A DNA stretch of 64,000 nt from Gammaproteobacteria bacterium (lineage in GTDB: Bacteria; Pseudomonadota; Gammaproteobacteria; Steroidobacterales; Steroidobacteraceae): positions 372,001 to 436,000 of the forward strand of contig PKRE01000002.1 in the NCBI GenBank assembly GCA_017577615.1, written 5' to 3'. Shown one piece after another: positions 26,462-34,450 of this stretch. The position numbers and the translations under genes are program-made. The notes beneath the pieces are model-generated. The model was given only the letters and a program-made list of their open reading frames with translations. It searched no databases and had not been told where the DNA came from. Positions within the stretch are counted from its first letter, which is position 1. Each line of letters starts with the position of its first letter.

Positions 26462-28258
26462 CTAGTACACATCTCTTTGATAGCGTCGCGCCCGCTGCAG
26501 CTCGAGCAGCGCTTCTGCAGCCCGCTCCTGAGAAAGCCCGCCGTGGGTCTCAAGAATCTCGAGTAATGCCGCGTGCACGCAAGGCGCCATGTGTTGCGCG
26601 TCTCCGCAGACATAGACATAGGCGCCTTCCTGCAACCAGGCGTAGAGCTCACGTCCGTGCTCTTGCATACGATGCTGCACGTAGATCTTGTGCTCCTGAT
26701 CGCGTGAGAACGCCACCTCGATTCGCTGCAAAAGACCGCGCTTGCGATAGTCGAGCCATTCGGTCTGGTAGAGGAAATCAGAACGGAAGTGGCGGCCGCC
26801 GAAGAACAGCCAATTGCGGCCGCGCGCGCCGACTGCTTCGCGCTCTGCCATGAAGCTGCGAAATGGCGCGATGCCGGTGCCCACACCGATCATGATGATA
26901 GGTGCATCGTGATCTGTCGGCAGGCGAAAATTCGGATTGCGGTGCAGATAGACGGGGAGGGTGCCGTCTTCTTCGCGAAGCTCCGCGATTTGCCGTGACG
27001 CCAGGCCATAATGAACCACGCCACGCAGCTCGAACTGTACGAGAGCGATCGTGAGGTGTACCTCGTCGGGTGTCGCCTTGGAGCTGGAGGCGATCGAGTA
27101 CAGCCGCGGCGTCAACGGTCGCAGCAGCCTCACGAATTGCTCAGATGTCATGCCATGCGGAGGATGGGCACGCACTAGATCGACGAGCTGCGTGTCCTCA
27201 CGCACGAAGGTGCGGGCCTCCTTGGCATCGATGCCGAGCTCACCGAGGTATTTCTCCGCGAACGCAACTGTGATCCGTCCGATGTCGCAGCTCTCCAGTA
27301 TTTCTCGCAGGGGACGTGTCGCTGTCTCGTGGGCGACAGGCTCCTCGCCGTCGAACGGCAACACCTCGAGCAATGCCCTGACGCGCTCGGGTCCGTTTCG
27401 AACCACGATACCGAGCGCGTCGCCCGGCTCGTAGTGAATGCCCGATCCTTCCAGCGAGAGCTCGAGATGTCGCACATCGCGGTCGGAAATCGCTGCCGTG
27501 ATGCGCTGATTGGTCAACACGTTCGCCAGAAAGGGGTTCTTGCGCGTATAGGCGTTTGCAACGGGTGCCGGAGATCGCGCTGCCGATACCTGCACCGCAG
27601 CTGCATGCGCGTCGCGCTCGCGCGCGAGATATTCGACGACTGTATCGATCCATGCTTGCGCAGGTGCCGAGAAATCGACGTCGCAATCGACACGCGGGTG
27701 CAGGCGCTCTGCGCCGAGCGCAGCAAGACGAACATCGAACTGGCGGCCGGTCTCGCAGAATTTCTCGTAGCTGGAGTCGCCGAGTGCGAGAACGGCGTAC
27801 TTCAGATGGTTGAGCGCGGGCGCCTTGCGACTGTGCAGGAGCTCATACAAAGGTGCGGCTCGATCCGGCGGCTCACCTTCGCCATGCGTGCTCACCACCA
27901 CCAGCAGGCGAGTCGCCTCCTGCAAGTGACTCTTGCGGCAGTCGAGCATATCGAGCACGACGTTGGGCACGCCGCGCGCGGACAGGGCCGCGCCGAGCTG
28001 CTTGGCAAGCCGTTCGCAGTTGCCGCTTTGCGAGCCGTAGAGCACTGTCACGGGCTGGCCTGCCTCGGCGGGGGCGGCGCGGGGTTGCGGCACGGAGGCA
28101 ACCGAGCCGGCAAGAAAGCCGCTCACCCACAGTCGCTGCGCCGGCGTCAGCTGTTCCACGAGCTGCCGCAGGGCGCGAGTGACCTGGGGGTCGAACGGCG
28201 CCGCTGACCACGGATCGGCCGGCGCCGTGACCTGCGCTTGCGCGGACGAGAGGCTCAT
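26462..28258 (-). CDS. cysJ: Sulfite reductase flavoprotein alpha subunit CysJ
   Basis: NADPH-dependent diflavin reductase feeding electrons to CysI. An N-terminal flavodoxin domain (VLYGSQSGNCERLAKQL, VVSTHGEGEPPD, VLALGDSSYEKFC, about 70-200) is followed by the FAD domain (RLYSIASSS near 385) and the NADPH domain (IGVGTGIAPFRSFM, then VYVCGDAQHMA). It ends in the aromatic residue typical of this family (RRYQRDVY). It starts 30 bp after the peroxiredoxin gene on the same strand, so prx-cysJ-cysI may be one operon. Confidence 0.95.
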   Translation of the reverse strand: MSLSSAQAQVTAPADPWSAAPFDPQVTRALRQLVEQLTPAQRLWVSGFLAGSVASVPQPRAAPAEAGQPVTVLYGSQSGNCERLAKQLGAALSARGVPNVVLDMLDCRKSHLQEATRLLVVVSTHGEGEPPDRAAPLYELLHSRKAPALNHLKYAVLALGDSSYEKFCETGRQFDVRLAALGAERLHPRVDCDVDFSAPAQAWIDTVVEYLARERDAHAAAVQVSAARSPAPVANAYTRKNPFLANVLTNQRITAAISDRDVRHLELSLEGSGIHYEPGDALGIVVRNGPERVRALLEVLPFDGEEPVAHETATRPLREILESCDIGRITVAFAEKYLGELGIDAKEARTFVREDTQLVDLVRAHPPHGMTSEQFVRLLRPLTPRLYSIASSSKATPDEVHLTIALVQFELRGVVHYGLASRQIAELREEDGTLPVYLHRNPNFRLPTDHDAPIIMIGVGTGIAPFRSFMAEREAVGARGRNWLFFGGRHFRSDFLYQTEWLDYRKRGLLQRIEVAFSRDQEHKIYVQHRMQEHGRELYAWLQEGAYVYVCGDAQHMAPCVHAALLEILETHGGLSQERAAEALLELQRARRYQRDVY

Positions 28259-28288
28259 CCGGATCGTGCTATAGCAGGCCCTGGGTTC

Positions 28289-28921
28289 TCACGATGACAA
28301 TTTCACCGTCCTCAAATACGGACGTTGCTCGTTCCATCCTTGCGGGAAGAGCTCGCGGGCTTCTTCGTTCGTGACCGACGGCGCAATGATCACCTCCTCG
28401 CCAGGCCGCCAATTCACAGGCGTGGCGACCTTGTACTGATCCGTCAACTGCAAGGAGTCGATCACGCGCAAGATCTCGTCGAAGTTGCGCCCAGTGCTCG
28501 CGGGATAAGTGATCATGGCGCGGATCGTTTTCGCTGGATCGATGAAGAACACCGAGCGCACGGTCAGGGTCGTGCTCGCCTTGGGATGCAGCATCCCATA
28601 GAGCGTGGCCACCTTGCGGTCGGCATCGCCGATCAAGGGAAACCGGGGACGTGCCCCCTGGGTGGCCTCGATATCGTCCGACCACCGTTCGTGGTCCGCC
28701 ACAGAGTCGACCGACAGGCCGATGACCTTCACGTTGCGCTTCTCGAACTCGGGGCGCAGCTTCTCGGTATAGCCGAGCTCCGTCGTGCAGACGGGGGTGA
28801 AGTCCTTCGGATGTGAGAACAGCACACCCCACGAATCCCCGAGCCATTCGTGGAAACGAATACGTCCGATCGTGGTGTCGGCTTCGAAATCCGGAGCCGT
28901 ATCGCCAATCTGCAGTGCCAT
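28289..28921 (-). CDS. 1-Cys peroxiredoxin (Prx6/LsfA type)
   Basis: Thiol peroxidase of 210 residues. The peroxidatic cysteine lies in FTPVCTTEL near residue 45, and no other cysteine is present, which defines the 1-Cys class. Conserved Arg and the C-terminal dimer domain (ATPVNWRPGEEVIIAP) fit Prx6/LsfA. ATG at 28921 has GGAG six bases upstream, whereas the upstream ATG at 28927 abuts the GGAG, so 28921 is chosen. Pseudomonas LsfA is linked to sulfur limitation, which suits the neighbouring cysJI. Confidence 0.92.
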   Translation of the reverse strand: MALQIGDTAPDFEADTTIGRIRFHEWLGDSWGVLFSHPKDFTPVCTTELGYTEKLRPEFEKRNVKVIGLSVDSVADHERWSDDIEATQGARPRFPLIGDADRKVATLYGMLHPKASTTLTVRSVFFIDPAKTIRAMITYPASTGRNFDEILRVIDSLQLTDQYKVATPVNWRPGEEVIIAPSVTNEEARELFPQGWNEQRPYLRTVKLSS

Positions 28922-28951
28922 TGCCATCTCCTGCTTGCTACTGTCCTAGGA

Positions 28952-28980
28952 ACGTTGTGCACAGTAACACCTCACAACGT
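28952..28980. promoter_or_regulatory. Perfect dyad between peroxiredoxin and MarR genes
   Basis: ACGTTGTG (28952-28959) and its exact reverse complement CACAACGT (28973-28980), with a 13-bp spacer and centres 21 bp (two helical turns) apart. It is 30 bp from the peroxiredoxin start and 80 bp from the marR start. A dimeric regulator, most simply the adjacent MarR protein, could bind here. Confidence 0.5.
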
Positions 28981-29059
28981 GATACAAAATTAGACTCAGC
29001 TTTGACGTTATGCCTTTTCGGAATACAGTGGGCGCCGCCCTGGGGACGGACAACGACGC

Positions 29060-29488
29060 ATGACAACTGGACCGCGGATCACCAAGAAGCAGTACGAAAT
29101 TCTCGCGAACTTCCGCTACGAGCTGCGACGCTTCTTACGCTACAGCGAGCAGATCAGCCGCAAGCACGGTGTCACACCACTGCAGTATCAGCTCTTGCTG
29201 CAGATCAAGGGCTTTCCGGGGCGCGAGCGAGCCTCGGTCAGCGAGCTCGCCGAGCGGTTGCAGGCGAAACACCATGGTGTCGTCTCCTTGGTCACGCGGT
29301 GTGAGGCCCTTGGGCTCGTGCGGCGGCGCGTCGATGACAGCGACCGGCGGCGCGTGATGGTGGAGTTGACCGAGAAAGGCGAGAAGCGTCTCGAGCGGCT
29401 CGCTGAGCTGCACCGGCAGGAGCTGTTGACGCTGCAAGAGCGGTTCTTCGTGCCGAGGCGTCGTGATCTGCTCCCGGGGCGGTCCTGA
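29060..29488 (+). CDS. MarR-family transcriptional regulator
   Basis: 142-residue winged helix-turn-helix protein. Recognition region: VSELAERLQAKHHGVVSLVTRCEALGLV; wing: RRVDDSDRRRVMVELTEKG, near residues 55-105. The flanking helices for dimerisation are short but present. No cysteine is present, so direct peroxide sensing through thiol chemistry is unlikely. It is divergent from the peroxiredoxin-cysJI genes across a dyad and is the likely regulator of them or itself. Confidence 0.85.
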   Translation: MTTGPRITKKQYEILANFRYELRRFLRYSEQISRKHGVTPLQYQLLLQIKGFPGRERASVSELAERLQAKHHGVVSLVTRCEALGLVRRRVDDSDRRRVMVELTEKGEKRLERLAELHRQELLTLQERFFVPRRRDLLPGRS

Positions 29489-29673
29489 TCGCTGTGCCAG
29501 GCGCGCAGCCGCCACGATCACGGTGCAGTAGCGAGCTCCGAGCTCTGCAAAGAACGTTTAGTTTTGCCTACGCAGCTCGTCGTCGCAGTGCCGTTGTGTA
29601 TCATGCCGGCGGTTGAACGATGGCTGGTCATGTCTCGGAGTGAAAGAGACATCCAACTGCAGGAGGGATAGCC

Positions 29674-31116
29674 ATGCGCTGCTGGTTATCGGATCGCGTT
29701 TCGCCCTGGCTGGCACGAGCGCTGACATGGCCGCTTGCGCTCGTCTTGTGCGCCTGCGGCAACGGCGTCGAGCCCGCGGAGACGCAGGCCACGCCGACGT
29801 CGGGAGCGATTGCATTCGTCGGCGTCAACGTCGTGCCCATGGATCGTGAGATCGTGCTCGCGGAGCACACCGTCGTGGTACGAGACGGCCGCATCGTCGA
29901 GGTGGGCCCCACAGCAGAGGTGCAGATCCCCTCAGATGCCGAGCTGATCGAGGCGCGCGGGCACTGGTTGATGCCTGGGCTGACCGAGATGCATGGGCAC
30001 GTGCCCGGCGACGACGATCCGACTTTCACGGAAGACGTCTTGTTCTTGTATGTCTCCAACGGCGTGACAACCGTGCGCAACATGGCGGGGCATCCGTACC
30101 ACTTGAGGTTGCGGGAGCGTATCGCGGCAGGCGAGGTGGTCGGCCCGACGCTGTACGCGGCGAGCCCATGGCTCACCGCTGAGCAGGCCGGCACACCCGC
30201 AGCCGCTGACCGCATCGTGCGCGAGTATCACGCGGCAGGGTTCGATCTCATCAAGCTCGGCAGCATACCTCGTGACGCCTACGTGCAATTGGCGCAAACC
30301 GCGCATGCGATCGGCATGCCCTTCGGCGGGCATATTCCAGAGTCGGTCGGGCTCATCGGCGCCTTGGAAGCACGACAGACTTCCATCGACCACTTCGATC
30401 GCTATGCAGAATTCTTGGTGCGCGAGGGTGCCAGCATCGAAAGCCGCGACCTGCGCATTTTCGGCAGTGGCCTGGCGGATCTGCTCGATGAGGGGCGTAT
30501 CCCTGAAGCTGTAGAGCGCACGCTGAAAGCAGGCACGTGGAACGTGCCTACGCTCAGCCTCGTCGAGCACCTGGCCTCGCCCGAGCCAGCCGAGCGCATG
30601 ATCGAATGGCCTGAGATGCGTTACGTGCCCAAGTCCCTGCGCGAGCGGTGGGCAGCGTACAAGCGCGAGGTCGTGGCGCGTGACAGCTTCCGGCCCGCTG
30701 CGGCACAACGGCTCGTCGAGATCCGCCGTAAGTTGCTCAAGGCGCTGCACGATGCTGGCGCGCCGATCGCGCTTGGCTCGGATGCGCCTCAATACTTCAA
30801 CGTGCCCGGTTTCTCGATTCACCGCGAGATGCAGATGATGGTCGAAGCGGGCTTGACGCCTTATCAGGTTCTCGAAACCGGCACGGCCGCACCGGCGCGG
30901 TACTTCGGTGCGCCCGAAGAGTTCGGCACGATCGCAAAGGGCCGTCGCGCAGATCTGATCTTGCTGCAGGCCAACCCGTTGGAGAACATCGCCAACGTCC
31001 GCAAACGCGTTGGCGTGATGATTCGTGGACAGTGGTGGCCCGAAGAGCGCATCCAGGCACGTTTGGAGCAGATCGCGCAGCGCGTCGCCACCATGGAATC
31101 CGGAGCTGCAGAATGA
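29674..31116 (+). CDS. Metal-dependent amidohydrolase lipoprotein
   Basis: 480-residue amidohydrolase-superfamily protein. The N-terminus has a lipoprotein signal with a cysteine (WPLALVLCAC). Metal-site motifs are EMHGHV (HxH, near 105), DLIKLGS with the bridging Lys (near 190), GGHIPES (His), SIDHFDR (His) and LGSDAPQ (Asp, near 370). The substrate is unknown; peptidase/imidazolonepropionase-like members act on small amides. A good AGGAGGG Shine-Dalgarno precedes ATG 29674. The stop overlaps the next gene's start. Confidence 0.85.
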   Translation: MRCWLSDRVSPWLARALTWPLALVLCACGNGVEPAETQATPTSGAIAFVGVNVVPMDREIVLAEHTVVVRDGRIVEVGPTAEVQIPSDAELIEARGHWLMPGLTEMHGHVPGDDDPTFTEDVLFLYVSNGVTTVRNMAGHPYHLRLRERIAAGEVVGPTLYAASPWLTAEQAGTPAAADRIVREYHAAGFDLIKLGSIPRDAYVQLAQTAHAIGMPFGGHIPESVGLIGALEARQTSIDHFDRYAEFLVREGASIESRDLRIFGSGLADLLDEGRIPEAVERTLKAGTWNVPTLSLVEHLASPEPAERMIEWPEMRYVPKSLRERWAAYKREVVARDSFRPAAAQRLVEIRRKLLKALHDAGAPIALGSDAPQYFNVPGFSIHREMQMMVEAGLTPYQVLETGTAAPARYFGAPEEFGTIAKGRRADLILLQANPLENIANVRKRVGVMIRGQWWPEERIQARLEQIAQRVATMESGAAE

Positions 31117-31853
31117 GACGTTTCACTCGACGTGCGCTGATCGCTGGGTCATTGAGCGCAAGCCTCGTGTCGCCGTCTTTGGCGCGATCCATCGAAGGAT
31201 GCGGGGAGCAACCGAACACCGCGCCGGCTCTGCAACCCCCGTTGCTGCTGACAGACTGGGCGTGGCTGGGACGATATCGCGAGGAGAATGCCAAGCTCAT
31301 CGCCAGCGGTGCGAAAGTCAATGCCGTATTTCTCGGCGATTCGATCACTGAAGGATGGGTGCAAGCGGATCCGGATTTCTTTGCGAAGGGCAACGTCGGC
31401 CGCGGGATCAGCGGGCAGACAACACCACAGCTACTGGTCCGGATGCACGCGGACGTCATCGCCTTGAAGCCTCGCGTCGTGCACATCCTCGCCGGCACGA
31501 ATGACATCGCGCAGAACACCGGTCCGATGCGACCCGAAGACACTCACAACAACATCATGGCGATGTGTGAGATCGCTCGCGCTCACGGGCTGCACATCGT
31601 GCTGGGGTCGGTGCCGCCCGCATCGAAGTACTGGTGGCGTCCAGAAATACGACCGAAGGACGCGGCCCTTGCGTTGAATGCATGGATTCGTGACTACGCC
31701 AAGAAGATTGGTGCAGCCTTCGCCGACTACGCAACCGCGTTGACGGATGAGAACGGCCGCGTGAAGCCGAGCCTCGCACAAGACGAGGTTCATCCTACGC
31801 CGCAAGGCTATGCCGTGATGCGCAGGATCGCCGAGAAGGCGCTGGGCATCTAA
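31113..31853 (+). CDS. SGNH/GDSL hydrolase (exported)
   Basis: 246 residues with an N-terminal twin-arginine-like or Sec signal (RRFTRRALIAGSLSASLVS). The four SGNH blocks are visible: FLGDSITEGW (catalytic Ser), GISGQTT (Gly), LAGTNDI (Asn) and QDEVHPTPQGY (Asp/His). It resembles GDSL lipases and acetylhydrolases of the platelet-activating-factor type. ATG 31113 overlaps the amidohydrolase stop (ATGA), so they are co-expressed, perhaps in degradation of one substrate in the periplasm. Confidence 0.88.
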   Translation: MRRFTRRALIAGSLSASLVSPSLARSIEGCGEQPNTAPALQPPLLLTDWAWLGRYREENAKLIASGAKVNAVFLGDSITEGWVQADPDFFAKGNVGRGISGQTTPQLLVRMHADVIALKPRVVHILAGTNDIAQNTGPMRPEDTHNNIMAMCEIARAHGLHIVLGSVPPASKYWWRPEIRPKDAALALNAWIRDYAKKIGAAFADYATALTDENGRVKPSLAQDEVHPTPQGYAVMRRIAEKALGI

Positions 31854-31888
31854 GCAAGGGCAAAACGGACAACAACCCCGGAGGGAGC

Positions 31889-33352
31889 CTATTTCGTCGG
31901 CACTGGCACAAACACCTGTGCACCGCCGCGTTCGATCAGCAGTGCCACCGTCTTGGGCGCATCCTGGACGATCTTGCGCAGCTGCTCTATCGATTGCACG
32001 GTTACGCCGTTGACGCCGACGATGATGTCGCCGGGTTGAACACCTGCTTCGGCGGCTGGGCTGGTAACGCGTTCGACGAGGATCGCGCCATCGGTGTTGA
32101 GCTCTTTCTTTTCCTCCTCCGTGAGCGGTCGCACTGCGAGCCCGAGCTTTGCTTCCTCACGTTGTGCTTGCGGCATCGTCGCTGCGCGTTGCTCCGAGGT
32201 GTCCTGCATTTGCTCGACGGTTACCTGAAGCTCGCGCTCTTTTCGCTCGCGCCAGACGCTGAGCACCGCTTGTGTGCCAGGCTTGAGCTTGGCCACGGCG
32301 ACGGCGAGCTCGTTCGCTCGTTCGATCGGCTGATCGTTGATCTGCAGAATCACATCACCTGCTTTCAAGCCCGCTTTGGCTGCCGGGCCTTGCGGCTCGA
32401 CCGAGCTCACCAGCGCACCGCGTGGCTTGTCGAGCCCGAATACTTCGGCCAGCTGGGCGTTCACATCTTGGATCGTCACGCCGATGCGCCCACGCACCAC
32501 GCGTCCTGTTTCGATGAGCTGTTTGCGCACATCCATGGCCACATCGATTGGGATGGCGAACGAGAGCCCCATGTAGCCACCCGTGCGGCTGAAGATCATC
32601 GAATTGATACCGACGACCTCGCCATTCATGTTGAACAGAGGGCCACCTGAGTTGCCCGGGTTGACCGCGACGTCGGTTTGGATGAACGGCACGTAGCTGT
32701 CGCCGCCCAACGCGCGCGAGGTTGCGCTCACGATTCCCGCCGTGGCGCTGTTCTCGAGTCCGAACGGAGCACCGATCGCAAGCACCCATTGTCCCGGCTC
32801 CAATGTGTCCGCATTCCCGATTTTCACCGTAGGCAAGTTGCGTGCTTCGATCTTGATCACGGCCACATCAGTGCCGCGATCGGTACCAATGACCTTGGCG
32901 TCGAATTCACGCCTATCTGTCAAGCGCACTGTGACGACGTCCGCGTTCTCAACCACATGCGCATTGGTCAAGATGTAGCCGTCTTCGGAAACGATGAATC
33001 CCGATCCTGCTCCTCGTACGGGCGCTGGACTCGGTTCTCCAAACTGCTCCGGGTTGGGAATGCCGAAGCGACGAAAGAACTCGAGCAGCGGATCTTCCGC
33101 TGCGCCACCCGAAGACAGTCTCGAACGGGCGGATTGACGTACCTCCACGAACACCACCGCATCGCCGTACTCACGGACCAGTGGCACGAAATCTGGCAAT
33201 GCGACTGAGCCCCTCGATGGCTCTTGGGTTGAGTCAGGACGAACGCCAGCTCTATCCTGAGCTTGTTGAGCATGTCCGTCTTGTGAGCAGGCACCGAGAG
33301 CGAGCAGAAGGCAGAGAGTCCATAGCACGTGCAGCGGGCGCTGGCGGATCAT
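31889..33352 (-). CDS. DegP/MucD-type serine endoprotease with a lipobox
   Basis: Periplasmic HtrA-family quality-control protease of 487 residues. Catalytic triad: His in LTNAHVVENAD, Asp in GTDVAVIKIEA and Ser in PGNSGGPLF. Two PDZ domains follow (about 285-375 and 395-485). The N-terminus VLWTLCLLLALGACSQ reads as a lipoprotein signal with the Cys after LGA, and Ser at +2 would send it to the outer membrane. Most DegP/DegQ proteins are soluble, so the lipobox is unusual. Confidence 0.9.
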   Translation of the reverse strand: MIRQRPLHVLWTLCLLLALGACSQDGHAQQAQDRAGVRPDSTQEPSRGSVALPDFVPLVREYGDAVVFVEVRQSARSRLSSGGAAEDPLLEFFRRFGIPNPEQFGEPSPAPVRGAGSGFIVSEDGYILTNAHVVENADVVTVRLTDRREFDAKVIGTDRGTDVAVIKIEARNLPTVKIGNADTLEPGQWVLAIGAPFGLENSATAGIVSATSRALGGDSYVPFIQTDVAVNPGNSGGPLFNMNGEVVGINSMIFSRTGGYMGLSFAIPIDVAMDVRKQLIETGRVVRGRIGVTIQDVNAQLAEVFGLDKPRGALVSSVEPQGPAAKAGLKAGDVILQINDQPIERANELAVAVAKLKPGTQAVLSVWRERKERELQVTVEQMQDTSEQRAATMPQAQREEAKLGLAVRPLTEEEKKELNTDGAILVERVTSPAAEAGVQPGDIIVGVNGVTVQSIEQLRKIVQDAPKTVALLIERGGAQVFVPVPTK

Positions 33353-33625
33353 GGTAGTCGTTGCTCCGTGCGTTCAGTACAGTCTCGCTTCGACAGCTGC
33401 AACGGCATCGACCGCTCGAAGTTCCGCAGAGCGTGTACGTCCGATGCACGTGGACGACATCGATGTCGTGACCTGGGACTCGTGACTCATCGAGGACTGC
33501 CGGTGGCGAGGCGGCGAGACAGACTGGGCACAGCCACCGGCAGCGGAGCAGTGGGCTTAGAAGCCGAGGCTGAGCACCGCGAGGAGGAGGGTGGTTGAAT
33601 GCGGCCGATGATGTCCGAGCGTCGC

Positions 33626-34330
33626 CTACCAACGCTCGCTGAAGGGGCGCACCTCGACCTCGAAGCTCCATGCTCGGCGGTTCTGGTGCACGACGAACCA
33701 CGCCGTTTCCGCAAGCCCCGCAGGATCGACGAAGAAATCATCGTCTTTGTCGGGCATTGCCTCGCGCGTCCGAGGCATATCGACTACACCGTCCACGATC
33801 AAAAGTGCCACGTGGATACCAAGCGGCCAGAGTGATCGAGCCATCGACTGTGCCAGGCTGCGCTGGGCAGCTTTCGCCGGCGCAAATGCGGCCGTGTGAG
33901 AACTGCCACGAAGCGACGCGGTGGCTCCAGTGAAGATGATTGCACCGGATCCTCGCGCCTTCATACCTGGTATGACCTCTTGTGCGCAGAGCAACGCACC
34001 GTAGGCATTGACACGCCAGGCGGCCTCGAAATCCGCGGGCGTGATTTCCTCGACGGACTTGAAGACACCGGAACCCGCATTGAAGAGCAGGACGTCGACA
34101 GGGCCGAGATCAACCTCAATGGCCCCGAAGGCCATGCTTACCGAATCCGGATCGCCGACGTCGCAGGCGTAAGCTTTACCTCCGATCTCCTCTGCCAGCC
34201 CCTCGATCTGTGACACGTTGCGCGCAAGCAGTGCTACGGCATACCCGCCTTCGGCAAAGCGCTTGGCCAAGGCCGTGCCATTGCCTGGCCCGACGCCTGC
34301 TACCACGGCAACACGCTTGCGCTCGCTCAT
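33626..34330 (-). CDS. Short-chain dehydrogenase-like protein with Phe at the catalytic Tyr
   Basis: 234-residue classical SDR fold. The nucleotide site is VVAGVGPGNGTALAKRFAE, followed by FNAGSG and a Rossmann pattern through residue 180. The catalytic segment reads AAFAPAKAAQRSLAQSMA, so the YxxxK tyrosine is Phe, with Lys kept, and the usual Ser is in TGATAS. The enzyme may be inactive in classical redox chemistry or use another residue. It is followed, with 120 bp between, by the acyltransferase gene. Confidence 0.8.
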   Translation of the reverse strand: MSERKRVAVVAGVGPGNGTALAKRFAEGGYAVALLARNVSQIEGLAEEIGGKAYACDVGDPDSVSMAFGAIEVDLGPVDVLLFNAGSGVFKSVEEITPADFEAAWRVNAYGALLCAQEVIPGMKARGSGAIIFTGATASLRGSSHTAAFAPAKAAQRSLAQSMARSLWPLGIHVALLIVDGVVDMPRTREAMPDKDDDFFVDPAGLAETAWFVVHQNRRAWSFEVEVRPFSERW

Positions 34331-34450
34331 TGTGGTCTCCGCTCTGGACTGAGGCCTTGCGTAACCGGCGCAAGTGCTCCTGTCTGGATTGCATCACATG
34401 GGCATCGTTGCTGCCATCCGCACGATTACAGTCTTTCGCGTACACAGCGA

